The position numbers and the translations under genes were made by a program. A stretch of DNA of 19,328 nucleotides, taken from positions 1-19,328 of the forward strand of contig DBBD01000155.1 in assembly GCA_002292015.1 (NCBI GenBank). Direction: 5' to 3'. This document shows, piece by piece, positions 7,214-14,628 of the stretch (its first letter is position 1; every line of letters starts with the position of its first letter). The notes beneath the pieces were generated by a model, which saw only the letters and a program-made list of their open reading frames with translations, was not told the origin of the DNA and did not search any database. The DNA comes from Firmicutes bacterium UBA993. Lineage in GTDB: Bacteria; Bacillota; Dethiobacteria; DTU022.

Positions 7214-7690
7214 ATGCCGAACCTTACCGACTATATAGAAGATTATCTAAAAAAACTGCTGGCTTTAAGTTCGAGCCAATATATTGAAATTAAACGCCGT
7301 GAGCTGGCCGGTAAATTCTCCTGCGTGCCTTCGCAGATCAACTATGTGCTGGATCGCCGTTTTCCGGTGGAAAGGGGTTACCTGGTCCGGAGCCGACGTG
7401 GTGGCGGTGGTTGCATCAGGATTTACCGGGTTGAATCTTTGCATAACGGTTCCTGGAGCGATCTGTTTTGCAGTCTCGACCGGGAGAGTTTTGACGCTCA
7501 GCGGGCCAGGCAGCTACTAAAGCGGATGATTGAGGATAAGGTTATTTCCAGGCGTGAAGCAGCGATCCTCGATCGGCTGTTGCGCGAAGATCTTTACCTG
7601 GCAACAAGCCTAAACCCTGAAGAGTTGCGTCTGCTGCAAAGGGAGCTTTTTGTTAACGCTCTTCAGGAGCTGCTTAAGGTTGAGTATTGA
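7214..7690 (+). CDS. ctsR: Transcriptional repressor CtsR
   Basis: The class III heat-shock repressor, 158 residues. The N-terminal winged helix (about 1-75) begins with NLTDYIEDYLKKLL and carries the conserved FSCVPSQINYVLDRRF recognition region. The glycine-rich wing RRGGGG (61-66) senses heat in Bacillus CtsR. The C-terminal half (about 85-158) is the dimer and McsB-contact domain, with the RESFDAQRAR and VISRREAAILDRLL segments. The ATG at 7214 follows GGCAGGGGAGC. It is the first gene of the ctsR-mcsA-mcsB-clpC operon and has a matching CtsR box 23 bp upstream. Confidence 0.97.
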   Translation: MPNLTDYIEDYLKKLLALSSSQYIEIKRRELAGKFSCVPSQINYVLDRRFPVERGYLVRSRRGGGGCIRIYRVESLHNGSWSDLFCSLDRESFDAQRARQLLKRMIEDKVISRREAAILDRLLREDLYLATSLNPEELRLLQRELFVNALQELLKVEY

Positions 7691-7739
7691 TAACGACCCG
7701 ACAGCTATTTGGGCCATAGAAAATCAGAGGTGAATACTA

Positions 7740-8279
7740 ATGTTATGCGAAGAATGCCGCCAGAATGAAGCTACAATCCATATCATTAAGCAGTCGGACG
7801 GCAAACAAGCTGAACTAAACCTGTGTGAGCAGTGTGCGCGAAAAAAAGAAGAGCTGGAAGTGTCGTTCGAGCCGCAATTTTCTTTACATAAACTATTTGC
7901 CAGCATGCTCAATCAGAGCATACGCGATAGCCGTAGGGCACAGCAAGCCGTTGATACCCAGTGTCCATCCTGCGGTCTTACGTTCAGCCAGTTCAGCCAG
8001 ATTGGCAGGCTTGGCTGCAGCGATTGCTTTAAGGCTTTTGAAGAACAGTTAAAGCCGCTATTGCGGCGTATACATGCCGGTTGCACTCATCCCGGCAAGG
8101 TACCGCAGAAAATCCGGGGCCGGGTGAAAGCGGTGCGCGAGATTGACCAGCTAAAAGAGGATCTTAAAGTTAAAATCAGCAACGAAGAGTTTGAAGAGGC
8201 AGTGGTGTTGCGCGATCGGATTAAGGCGCTGGAAGAAGATATCAGGTTGGTGCAGACAGATGGGGGCGAAAAGAATTGA
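7740..8279 (+). CDS. mcsA: McsA, zinc-binding activator of the McsB arginine kinase
   Basis: McsA (179 residues) binds and activates McsB and modulates CtsR. It has paired zinc-finger cysteines: Cys3/Cys6 with Cys29/Cys32, then Cys75/Cys78 with Cys93/Cys96. The C-terminal UVR-type helical motif (about 139-171, with ISNEEFEEAVVLRDRIKALEE) resembles the one in ClpC and UvrB. The ATG at 7740 has AGAGGTG about 7 bases upstream. Its TGA overlaps the TTG start of mcsB, so the two are probably translated together, as fits their working as a complex. Order and length are normal for the family. Confidence 0.95.
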   Translation: MLCEECRQNEATIHIIKQSDGKQAELNLCEQCARKKEELEVSFEPQFSLHKLFASMLNQSIRDSRRAQQAVDTQCPSCGLTFSQFSQIGRLGCSDCFKAFEEQLKPLLRRIHAGCTHPGKVPQKIRGRVKAVREIDQLKEDLKVKISNEEFEEAVVLRDRIKALEEDIRLVQTDGGEKN

Positions 8280-9349
8280 AACAGGTTCAGTTTAGCATGA
8301 GCCGCTGGATGCAGGGCAGCGGGCCTGATAGTGAAATAGCGATCAGCTCAAGGGTGCGTTTAGCCCGAAATATCAGGGGCTATACCTTTCCCTGCCTGGC
8401 CGCTGACAGTGAAACTGAAGCGGTTAAGAACAAAATTAGCTCCATCGTTGCTGGAATTGACGATTTTTCTGACTTTAATTATTGGTCGATGGATACCTTA
8501 ACTGAATTGGAAAAGAGAGCCCTGGTAGAAAAGCATTTGGTTAGTCCTTTTTTGGCGGCAGAGTCAAAGCACGGATCGCTGTTATTGCGTAACGATGAAG
8601 CGGTCAGTATTATGGCTAATGAAGAAGACCACTTGCGGATTCAGGCTATCCTGCCCGGGTTGCAGCTTGAAGAAGCCTGGCGTGAAGCAAGCCGTTATGA
8701 TGACCTGTTGGAAAATAAGCTCGAATTTGCTTTTGATGATCACTACGGCTACCTGACAGCTTGTCCGACCAATATCGGGACCGGTCTTCGGGCTTCAGTG
8801 ATGCTGCACCTTCCAGCCTTGGTTTTTACCAGGCAGATTAACCGCCTGCCGGGGGCTTTATCCCAGGTGGGGTTGGCGGTACGTGGCCTTTATGGTGAAG
8901 GAACAGAGATAATCGGTAACTTGGTCCAGGTTTCGAACCAGGTTACATTAGGCCAGAGCGAAGAGGAGATCATCAGCAACCTCTTCAGCATTATCCGCCA
9001 GGTTATCGAACAGGAACAGGGCGCCAGGCAGATGCTGCTCGATAAGCAGCGTGCCAAGTTGGCTGATAAAGCCTGGCGGGCCTTTGGCCTCTTAAAATAT
9101 GCGCAGCTGATCAGTTCGCAGGAGGCTATTCAATTGCTCTCCGATTTGAGGATGGGCTACGACTTAGGTTTAATCAAGGGCGTCAGTCGCCAACTCTTAA
9201 ATGAACTGCTGGTTCTGATCAGGCCGGCCTGCTTGCAACTTTTGGCCGGACGCGAACTTAACGAAAGCGAACGCGATATTGAAAGACCGCTCCAAATCAA
9301 GAAAGCGCTGGAACGCCGGCATAACCAGGAAAGCGCCGGTAAAATCTAG
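8276..9349 (+). CDS. mcsB: Protein-arginine kinase McsB
   Basis: McsB phosphorylates arginines on proteins, including CtsR, and so delivers them to ClpC-ClpP. In 357 residues the guanido-kinase fold is recognised from SSRVRLARN (24-32, nucleotide phosphate binding), NEEDHLRIQ (115-123, with the catalytic acid) and CPTNIGTGLRAS (163-174, with the catalytic-loop cysteine, C163). It lacks the N-terminal substrate domain of creatine and arginine kinases for free amino acids, as expected for McsB. The best start is TTG at 8276, overlapping the mcsA stop (TTGA), with GGGGG about 9 bases upstream; an ATG at 8297 gives a protein seven residues shorter but has a poorer ribosome site. Confidence 0.95.
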   Translation: MKQVQFSMSRWMQGSGPDSEIAISSRVRLARNIRGYTFPCLAADSETEAVKNKISSIVAGIDDFSDFNYWSMDTLTELEKRALVEKHLVSPFLAAESKHGSLLLRNDEAVSIMANEEDHLRIQAILPGLQLEEAWREASRYDDLLENKLEFAFDDHYGYLTACPTNIGTGLRASVMLHLPALVFTRQINRLPGALSQVGLAVRGLYGEGTEIIGNLVQVSNQVTLGQSEEEIISNLFSIIRQVIEQEQGARQMLLDKQRAKLADKAWRAFGLLKYAQLISSQEAIQLLSDLRMGYDLGLIKGVSRQLLNELLVLIRPACLQLLAGRELNESERDIERPLQIKKALERRHNQESAGKI

Positions 9350-9397
9350 CGGAACAGTTTAAAATAACTAATTACACAGAGAATGGGGTGAACAGTG

Positions 9398-11833
9398 ATG
9401 TTCATGTTTGGCAGGTTTACAGAAAGAGCGCAGCAGGTTCTGGTCTTGGCCCAGGAGGAAGCAAAGCGCCTTAACCACAATTTTATCGGCACAGAGCATT
9501 TGTTGCTCGGTTTGGTCCGTGAAGGCTCGGGCATCGCTTCCCGGGCTCTGCAGGAGATGGCGGTTGATCTAAGCAGGGTTCGCGCCGAGGTAGAGCGGAT
9601 TACGCCCAAGGGTGAAAAAGTGATTCATCAGGGCATCGGCTATACCCCGCGGGCCAAGCGGGTGGTGGAGCTGGCTATTGAAGAAAGCCAAAACCTGGGC
9701 CACAATTATGTCGGCACCGAGCACCTGATGCTCGGCTTGGTCCGCGAAGGCGAAGGGATTGCCGCCCAGGTTTTAGCCAACCTGGGTATTGATCTGAAGC
9801 GGGCCCGCAAGGAAGTTATTCACCTGTTGGGTGGCGAGGAGGGCGCAGCGCGGGCGGCAGAAGGCGGTAAAGCCGGGCCGCAGACACCTACCGTGGATGC
9901 CTTCGGCCGTGATCTGACCAAGCTGGCGAAAGAAGGCAAGCTTGATCCGGTTGTCGGCCGCGATAACGAAATTGAACGGGTGATTCAGATCTTAAGCAGG
10001 CGCACCAAGAATAACCCTTGCCTGATCGGGGAACCGGGTGTCGGCAAAACAGCGATAGCCGAGGGGCTGGCCCAGCGCATAGTTGACGGACAGGTCCCGG
10101 AAATTCTGCGCGACAAGCGCCTGGTTACGATCGAGTTAGCGGCCGTGGTGGCCGGCACCAAGTATCGCGGCGAGTTTGAGGAACGTCTCCGCAAGCTGAT
10201 GACCGAACTGCGCCAAGCCGGCAATGTGATGGTCTTCATTGATGAGTTGCATACCCTGATCGGAGCCGGGGCCGCCGAAGGGGCGATCGATGCTTCCAAT
10301 ATATTGAAGCCTGCCCTGGCCCGCGGTGAGCTGCAGTGCATCGGAGCAACAACCCTGGATGAATACCGTAAATATATCGAAAAAGATCCGGCTTTGGAAC
10401 GCCGCTTTCAGCCGATAACAGTCGGGGAACCGACGGTGGAAGAGAGCATGGCGATTCTTAAAGGCTTACGCGACCGTTACGAGGCGCACCACAAGGTAAA
10501 AATTACTGATGAAGCTCTCGAGGCGGCGGTCAGGTTGGGCGATCGCTACATAGCGGACCGGTTTATGCCGGATAAGGCGATAGACCTGATCGACGAGGCC
10601 GCTTCGCGGGTAAGAATCCGCAGCTATACCGTGCCGGCTGACCTGAAAGAGGTCGAGGAAAAACTATATGCCCTGCGCACCGAAAAAGAGGCGGCAGTTC
10701 GTAGCCAGGAGTTTGAGAAGGCAGCCGGTCTGCGCGATCAGGAGCATAAGTTAAAAGAAGAACTGGAGGAACAGCGGAAGGAGTGGGAGCAGAAGATTGG
10801 CACTTCTGATCTGGCCCAGGTCACCGAAGAAGACGTTGCTTATATAGTATCAAGCTGGACAGGCATTCCAACCAAAAGGCTGGCTGAAGAGGAATCGGAA
10901 AGGCTGCTCCGCCTGGAAGAAACCCTGCATAAGCGGGTGATTGGCCAAAATGAAGCGGTGCAGTCAGTGGCGCGGGCGGTACGCCGTGCCCGGGCCGGAT
11001 TGAAAGACCCTAAACGGCCAATCGGTTCATTTATCTTTCTGGGGCCGACCGGGGTGGGTAAAACTGAGCTGGGCCGGGCCCTGGCCGAAGCGCTGTTCGG
11101 CGACGAGAATGCAGTAGTCAGGCTCGACATGTCGGAATATATGGAGAAGCACACCGCCGCCCGCTTAATCGGCGCGCCGCCCGGCTATATCGGCTATGAA
11201 GAAGGCGGCCAGCTGACGGAAAAGGTGCGCCGCAAGCCTTATTCGGTGCTGCTGCTTGACGAAATGGAAAAGGCACATCCGGATGTATTTAATGTGCTGC
11301 TGCAGATTCTCGAGGATGGCCGCCTGACCGACGGCAAGGGTCGCACCATTGATTTTCGCAATACTGTGGTGATTATGACCTCAAACGTCGGCGCCACTTT
11401 CCTGGATAAATCAGCGCTTGGTTTCGGCGCCTCCGGCGAAGAAGCCGGTTATGAGAAGATGAAGGAAAGGATTATGGATGAGCTAAAGCGGACCTTCAGG
11501 CCTGAGTTTTTGAATCGGGTGGATGACCTGATCGTTTTCCACTCGCTGAACGAAGAACATATCAGGCAGATCGTCGAGATCATGCTTAATGAATTGAGCC
11601 ACAGGATTGAAGAGTTTAACTTGCGGATAGAGGTCTCGGACGAAGTAAAGAGCATCCTGCTGAAAGAGGGTTTTGATCCGGCTTTCGGAGCGCGCCCGTT
11701 GCGCAGGGTGATCCAGCGCCGCCTGGAAGATGGCATTTCTGAGGAGATGCTGCTGGGCAAGATCGCGCCGGGCGATACGGTTGCCGTAACCCTGGACGAA
11801 AAAGAAAGCTTGGTTTTCAGCAAGAAGTTGTAA
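9398..11833 (+). CDS. clpC: ATP-dependent Clp protease ATP-binding subunit ClpC
   Basis: A Hsp100 unfoldase, 811 residues from the chosen start. It has the double N-terminal repeat that binds adaptors and phosphoarginine (FIGTEHLLLGLVREG near 29-43 and YVGTEHLMLGLVREG near 104-118) and a first AAA+ module with Walker A GEPGVGKT (211-218) and Walker B VFIDELHT. A coiled middle domain with a UVR-like EFEKAAGLRDQEHKL follows, then a second AAA+ module with GPTGVGKT (549-556) and LLLDEMEKAHPD. The LGF tripeptide at 674-676 is the ClpP-docking loop. GTG 9395, ATG 9398 and ATG 9404 are all in frame; 9398 has the best distance to GGGGTGA. It ends the operon: radA and disA, which follow clpC in many Firmicutes, are absent. 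Confidence 0.97.
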   Translation: MFMFGRFTERAQQVLVLAQEEAKRLNHNFIGTEHLLLGLVREGSGIASRALQEMAVDLSRVRAEVERITPKGEKVIHQGIGYTPRAKRVVELAIEESQNLGHNYVGTEHLMLGLVREGEGIAAQVLANLGIDLKRARKEVIHLLGGEEGAARAAEGGKAGPQTPTVDAFGRDLTKLAKEGKLDPVVGRDNEIERVIQILSRRTKNNPCLIGEPGVGKTAIAEGLAQRIVDGQVPEILRDKRLVTIELAAVVAGTKYRGEFEERLRKLMTELRQAGNVMVFIDELHTLIGAGAAEGAIDASNILKPALARGELQCIGATTLDEYRKYIEKDPALERRFQPITVGEPTVEESMAILKGLRDRYEAHHKVKITDEALEAAVRLGDRYIADRFMPDKAIDLIDEAASRVRIRSYTVPADLKEVEEKLYALRTEKEAAVRSQEFEKAAGLRDQEHKLKEELEEQRKEWEQKIGTSDLAQVTEEDVAYIVSSWTGIPTKRLAEEESERLLRLEETLHKRVIGQNEAVQSVARAVRRARAGLKDPKRPIGSFIFLGPTGVGKTELGRALAEALFGDENAVVRLDMSEYMEKHTAARLIGAPPGYIGYEEGGQLTEKVRRKPYSVLLLDEMEKAHPDVFNVLLQILEDGRLTDGKGRTIDFRNTVVIMTSNVGATFLDKSALGFGASGEEAGYEKMKERIMDELKRTFRPEFLNRVDDLIVFHSLNEEHIRQIVEIMLNELSHRIEEFNLRIEVSDEVKSILLKEGFDPAFGARPLRRVIQRRLEDGISEEMLLGKIAPGDTVAVTLDEKESLVFSKKL

Positions 11834-11849
11834 CAGCTAATTGCTCTAA

Positions 11850-11896
11850 CCCTCCCCCTCTGGTGGGAAATGCAGTAAGCCGCCCGAGGGGGAGGG
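11850..11896 (+). terminator. G+C-rich inverted repeat after clpC (possible terminator or dispersed repeat)
   Basis: CCCTCCCCCTC (11850-11860) and GAGGGGGAGGG (11886-11896) are perfect 11-bp complements around a 25-base loop, starting 17 bases after the clpC stop. A T-run (TTAATTTTTTT) comes only at 11919-11928, so this is not a textbook terminator, although it is well placed to end the operon. Its composition resembles G/C-strand-biased dispersed repeats seen in intergenic DNA of related bacteria. Confidence 0.45.
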
Positions 11897-11930
11897 TCGG
11901 GGTTGTGGTGAAGAGCTTTAATTTTTTTCC

Positions 11931-11972
11931 AACTTCTGACCCCTGATGTCCAACCTCCTACTTCCAACCTCC
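11931..11972. repeat. Pyrimidine-rich low-complexity repeat fragment
   Basis: A run of AACTTCTGAC, CAACCTCCTA and CTTCCAACCTCC units with a loose 7-10-base period. A shorter, similar run lies between 23S and 5S at about 1219-1248 (TTACTTTCAACCTCTG). Read on the minus strand it yields EVGGWTSGVRSW-type residues, a known source of false small-protein calls. It is probably a piece of a dispersed repeat, not a gene. Confidence 0.45.
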
Positions 11973-12017
11973 AGCCCGGTAGGGGGTGAAGATAGGCTTA
12001 AACCACCTCCCAACCGC

Positions 12018-12045
12018 TTGTGACCCCCTCCACTTGATGTATAAA
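12018..12045 (+). promoter_or_regulatory. Candidate distal promoter of the acs operon
   Basis: TTGTGA (12018-12023) and TATAAA (12040-12045) with a 16-base spacer. It matches sigma-A at 9 of 12 positions. If used, the leader would be about 280 nt. It is a better two-box match than the proximal candidate. Confidence 0.45.
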
Positions 12046-12165
12046 TATTAAGAAAGTACCAACATTAAGGGCAATAAAGGATTTTTCGACTAGGTAGGCG
12101 AACGTATACGCGAAAAAGAACTACATAACCTACAGTTGGGTATATTTTTTTGCCCTCTTAAGCGG

Positions 12166-12171
12166 TATAAT
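12166..12171 (+). promoter_or_regulatory. Candidate proximal -10 element of the acs operon
   Basis: A perfect TATAAT, but with only a T-rich stretch (TATTTT at 12143-12148) in the -35 position and no TGN extension. Use of this site would give a leader of about 155 nt that starts almost exactly where the structured part begins. Confidence 0.35.
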
Positions 12172-12180
12172 TCTTTGGAA

Positions 12181-12300
12181 ATCCCTTTTTTTAGGTTAGG
12201 GTGGCGCCGGGAAGATCCCGGCAGAGTGATGAGCGCGCCTGAAAACTGAAGATTCACTAGCAAGCCGCTGCTAGACACGAAACTGAATTGTCCAAGGGAT
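12181..12300 (+). ncRNA. Structured 5' leader of acsB (unassigned candidate cis-regulatory RNA)
   Basis: The RNA can form a closing stem ATCCCTT/AAGGGAT (12181-12187 with 12294-12300) around three inner helices. One is GGCGC/GCGCC (12203-12207 with 12235-12239) enclosing CGGG-AAGAT-CCCG, with the unpaired GCAGAGTGATGA on its 3' side. Another is CTAGCA-AGCCGC-TGCTAG (12257-12274). The third, ATTCA/TGAAT (12252-12256 with 12284-12288), encloses the second, with ACACGAAAC unpaired. The multibranched shape is like a riboswitch, but I could not match it to a known class, and no terminator or ribosome-site sequestering stem is evident. It ends 14 bases before the acsB ribosome site. By-eye pairing only. 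Confidence 0.35.
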
Positions 12301-12332
12301 GGTAAATAACCATTAAAAGGAGGCACGACTAG

Positions 12333-14546
12333 ATGAATATAGATGGTGTTCTGACCAGAGACTGGAAAGACGCGTTTGATGAAATATTCGACGGCGCTGT
12401 AGATGAGTCGAAACCGCCGTTAAAATTGTTTGAGAAAGCATACGACGGAGCGGTCATTGCTACCAGCTATGCTGAAATTTTGCTGACCCAGGCCATCAGG
12501 CGCTTTGGACCCGACCAACCGGTTGCCTACCCGGATACCGGTTATTACCTGCCTGTTATCCGGGCCCTGAGTGGCGAGGCTGTTCAAAAATTAGGTGACC
12601 TGCCCCCGATTTTGAACCGGATGCGCGCCCAGATTTACGAAGATCTAAGCTTTTATAACGCCCGCCTCTGCGGGGAAGCTACCGCCTTCTCGGCTGAAAT
12701 TATTGAAGCGCTGCGCTATCTTAACGATGCCAGGCCGCATGTTGACCCCTGGACCGGTTTTCTGGGTGACCCGATTGTCCGCCGCTACGGTATTCTCTTG
12801 GTGGACTGGACCATTCCCGGCCAGGTTATCATTATGGGTAAGGGCAAATCAAGCGAGGCTGTCGGCAAAATGATCCAGGACCTGCAGGGGAAAGGTTTTA
12901 TGATCTTCCTTTGTAACCAGGTTATTGAGCAGGCGCTTGAGGCCGGCTGCAAGCTCGGTCTGGACTTTATTGCCTTCCCGATCGGTAACTTTACCCAGGT
13001 GATTCATGCTGTTAATTTTGCGCTGCGGGCCGGTATTACTTTCGGCGGTATTCCTCCCGGAGAACGGCAGAATACCCGCGATTACCAACGCCGCCGCGTG
13101 AGGGCCTTTGTGCTGCAGCTGGGCGAGATTGACGAAGTTCAGGTAGCTGCTCACTTTGCCGCTATCTTCCTGGGCTTCCCGGTGATTACTGACCAGGAGC
13201 TGGCTGAAGATGAGCAGATTCCCAATTGGTATGTATCGAACCCTAACTATGACGACATCGTCCAGGTGGCAATGGAGATTCGCGGTATCAAACTGAAGAT
13301 CCTCGATATCCCTGTTCCGATCACCGTCGGCCCCGCTTTCGAGGGTGAAGTAATCAGAAAAGGTGATATGCGGATAGAATTCGGCGGCGGCCGGACTACA
13401 GCGTTTGAGTTGGTGGAAATGGTCGGCGAAGATGATATCGAGGACGGCAAGATTGAAGTGGTCGGGCCGGAAATTGACGAGGTGCCGGAAGGCGGTTCTC
13501 TGCCCCTCGGTATCATGGTCAAGATTTTCGGCCGTAAAATGCAGAAGGACTTTGAAGGTGTTCTCGAACGCCGTATGCACTACCTGATCAATTACGGCGA
13601 CGGTATCTGGCATATGGCTCAGCGCGATACGCTTTGGATGAGGATCAGCAAGGACGCTGCTGCCAAGGGCTTCAAGATTCACCACTTCGGTGAACTGCTG
13701 GTGGCCAAGTTTAAAGATGAATTCCCGTCAATCGTTGACCGTGTTCAGGTAACCTTGATCACCGACGCCGCACAGGTTGAGGAAGGCCTGGCTCATGCCC
13801 GCACTTTCTACGCCGCCCGTGACGAAAGGCTGCAGGGCCTGACTGACGAATCGGTTGAGGAATTCTACTCCTGCATCCTTTGTCAGTCATTTGCCCCGAA
13901 CCACTGTTGTGTTGTAACCCCCGAGCGCCCCGGGCTTTGTGGCGCAGTGAGCTGGCTTGATGGCAAGGCGGCCCATGAAATTGACCCGACCGGCCCCAAC
14001 CGCCCGATTAAGAAGGAAGGCCTGCTGGACGAGAGGTGCGGCATCTGGGAATCGGTTAATGAATATGTATATAACAACACAAATCGCACGATTGAGAAGT
14101 GTTCGATCTACAGCTTCATGAATGATCCCATGACTTCGTGCGGTTGTTTTGAGTGCATCATGGCTATCTTCCCCGAAGCTAACGGGGTAATGATCACCAC
14201 TCGTGAATATGGCGGTGATACCCCCAGCGGTATGACCTTTTCTGCCCTGGCCGGCACTTGTGGCGGCGGGGTGCAGACTCCTGGTTTCATGGGGCACGGT
14301 CGCGCCTACGTGCTGAGTAAAAAGTTTATTAATGCCGACGGTGGCCTGGCGCGCCTGGTCTGGATGCCGAAGGAACTCAAAGATTCACTTGGCGATCACC
14401 TTCGCAAACGAGCTGCGGAAGCTGGTCTTGGCGAAGACTTTGTTGATAAGATCGCCGATGAGACGGTCGGTACCACAGCAGACGAAATCCTGCCATTCCT
14501 GGAAGAAAAGGGGCACCCGGCCCTGGCCATGGAACCGTTGCTGTAA
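12333..14546 (+). CDS. acsB: Acetyl-CoA synthase (CODH/ACS alpha subunit) AcsB
   Basis: AcsB joins the methyl group from the corrinoid protein, CO and CoA into acetyl-CoA at a Ni-Ni-[4Fe-4S] A-cluster. It has 737 residues against about 729 in Moorella. The cluster ligands are complete: Cys514, Cys517, Cys526 and Cys536 (Moorella 506, 509, 518, 528) and the Cys603-Gly-Cys605 motif that holds the distal nickel (Moorella 595-597), all shifted by a constant eight residues. Phe520, by the A-cluster, is kept. The N-terminal domain (about 1-315) normally docks to CODH and lines the CO tunnel, so the protein is of bacterial full-length type. The ATG at 12333 follows AAAAGGAGG by 9 bases. It is first in the operon; no CODH gene precedes it. 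Confidence 0.98.
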   Translation: MNIDGVLTRDWKDAFDEIFDGAVDESKPPLKLFEKAYDGAVIATSYAEILLTQAIRRFGPDQPVAYPDTGYYLPVIRALSGEAVQKLGDLPPILNRMRAQIYEDLSFYNARLCGEATAFSAEIIEALRYLNDARPHVDPWTGFLGDPIVRRYGILLVDWTIPGQVIIMGKGKSSEAVGKMIQDLQGKGFMIFLCNQVIEQALEAGCKLGLDFIAFPIGNFTQVIHAVNFALRAGITFGGIPPGERQNTRDYQRRRVRAFVLQLGEIDEVQVAAHFAAIFLGFPVITDQELAEDEQIPNWYVSNPNYDDIVQVAMEIRGIKLKILDIPVPITVGPAFEGEVIRKGDMRIEFGGGRTTAFELVEMVGEDDIEDGKIEVVGPEIDEVPEGGSLPLGIMVKIFGRKMQKDFEGVLERRMHYLINYGDGIWHMAQRDTLWMRISKDAAAKGFKIHHFGELLVAKFKDEFPSIVDRVQVTLITDAAQVEEGLAHARTFYAARDERLQGLTDESVEEFYSCILCQSFAPNHCCVVTPERPGLCGAVSWLDGKAAHEIDPTGPNRPIKKEGLLDERCGIWESVNEYVYNNTNRTIEKCSIYSFMNDPMTSCGCFECIMAIFPEANGVMITTREYGGDTPSGMTFSALAGTCGGGVQTPGFMGHGRAYVLSKKFINADGGLARLVWMPKELKDSLGDHLRKRAAEAGLGEDFVDKIADETVGTTADEILPFLEEKGHPALAMEPLL

Positions 14547-14628
14547 AAGAGGGACAAAAGCCTCGGTGGAGACAGTAATGATACCGAAGATTCTTCCCGC
14601 TGTCCCCATATAAAGGAGTAGATAGGAA

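Larger units (their letters stand above)
11834..12332. other. 499-bp gene-free region between clpC and acsB
   Basis: No convincing gene was seen. From left to right it holds the G+C-rich inverted repeat, the pyrimidine-rich repeat fragment, a 7-bp inverted repeat AGGGGGT/ACCCCCT (11981-11987 and 12023-12029), two candidate promoters, an 8-bp palindrome CGTATACG (12103-12110) and a leader with several hairpins before acsB. It separates a stress operon from a central-metabolism operon, and all acs control signals probably lie here. Confidence 0.7.

Noticed and set aside
11449..11967. Minus-strand frame starting MEVGGWTSGVRSWK over the 3' end of clpC
   Set aside because: Its start lies in the pyrimidine-rich repeat and the rest is antisense to clpC; a typical false call from this repeat type.
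12195..12215. T-box-like GGGTGGCGCCGGG in the acsB leader
   Set aside because: The T-box motif has GGTGGNACC; here GCC replaces ACC, no specifier stem or terminator is evident, and an acs operon is an unlikely T-box target.
12220..12293. Hammerhead-ribozyme-like motifs (TGATGAG, then CGAAAC and GTC) in the acsB leader
   Set aside because: The core needs CUGAUGA but the base before TGATGA is G, and the segments that would form stem II (GCGCGCC and GCTAGACAC) do not pair; stem III is also missing.
12849..13685. 278-codon minus-strand open frame inside acsB
   Set aside because: It is antisense to a fully conserved enzyme gene, has no recognisable domain, and is explained by codon bias of acsB on the other strand.
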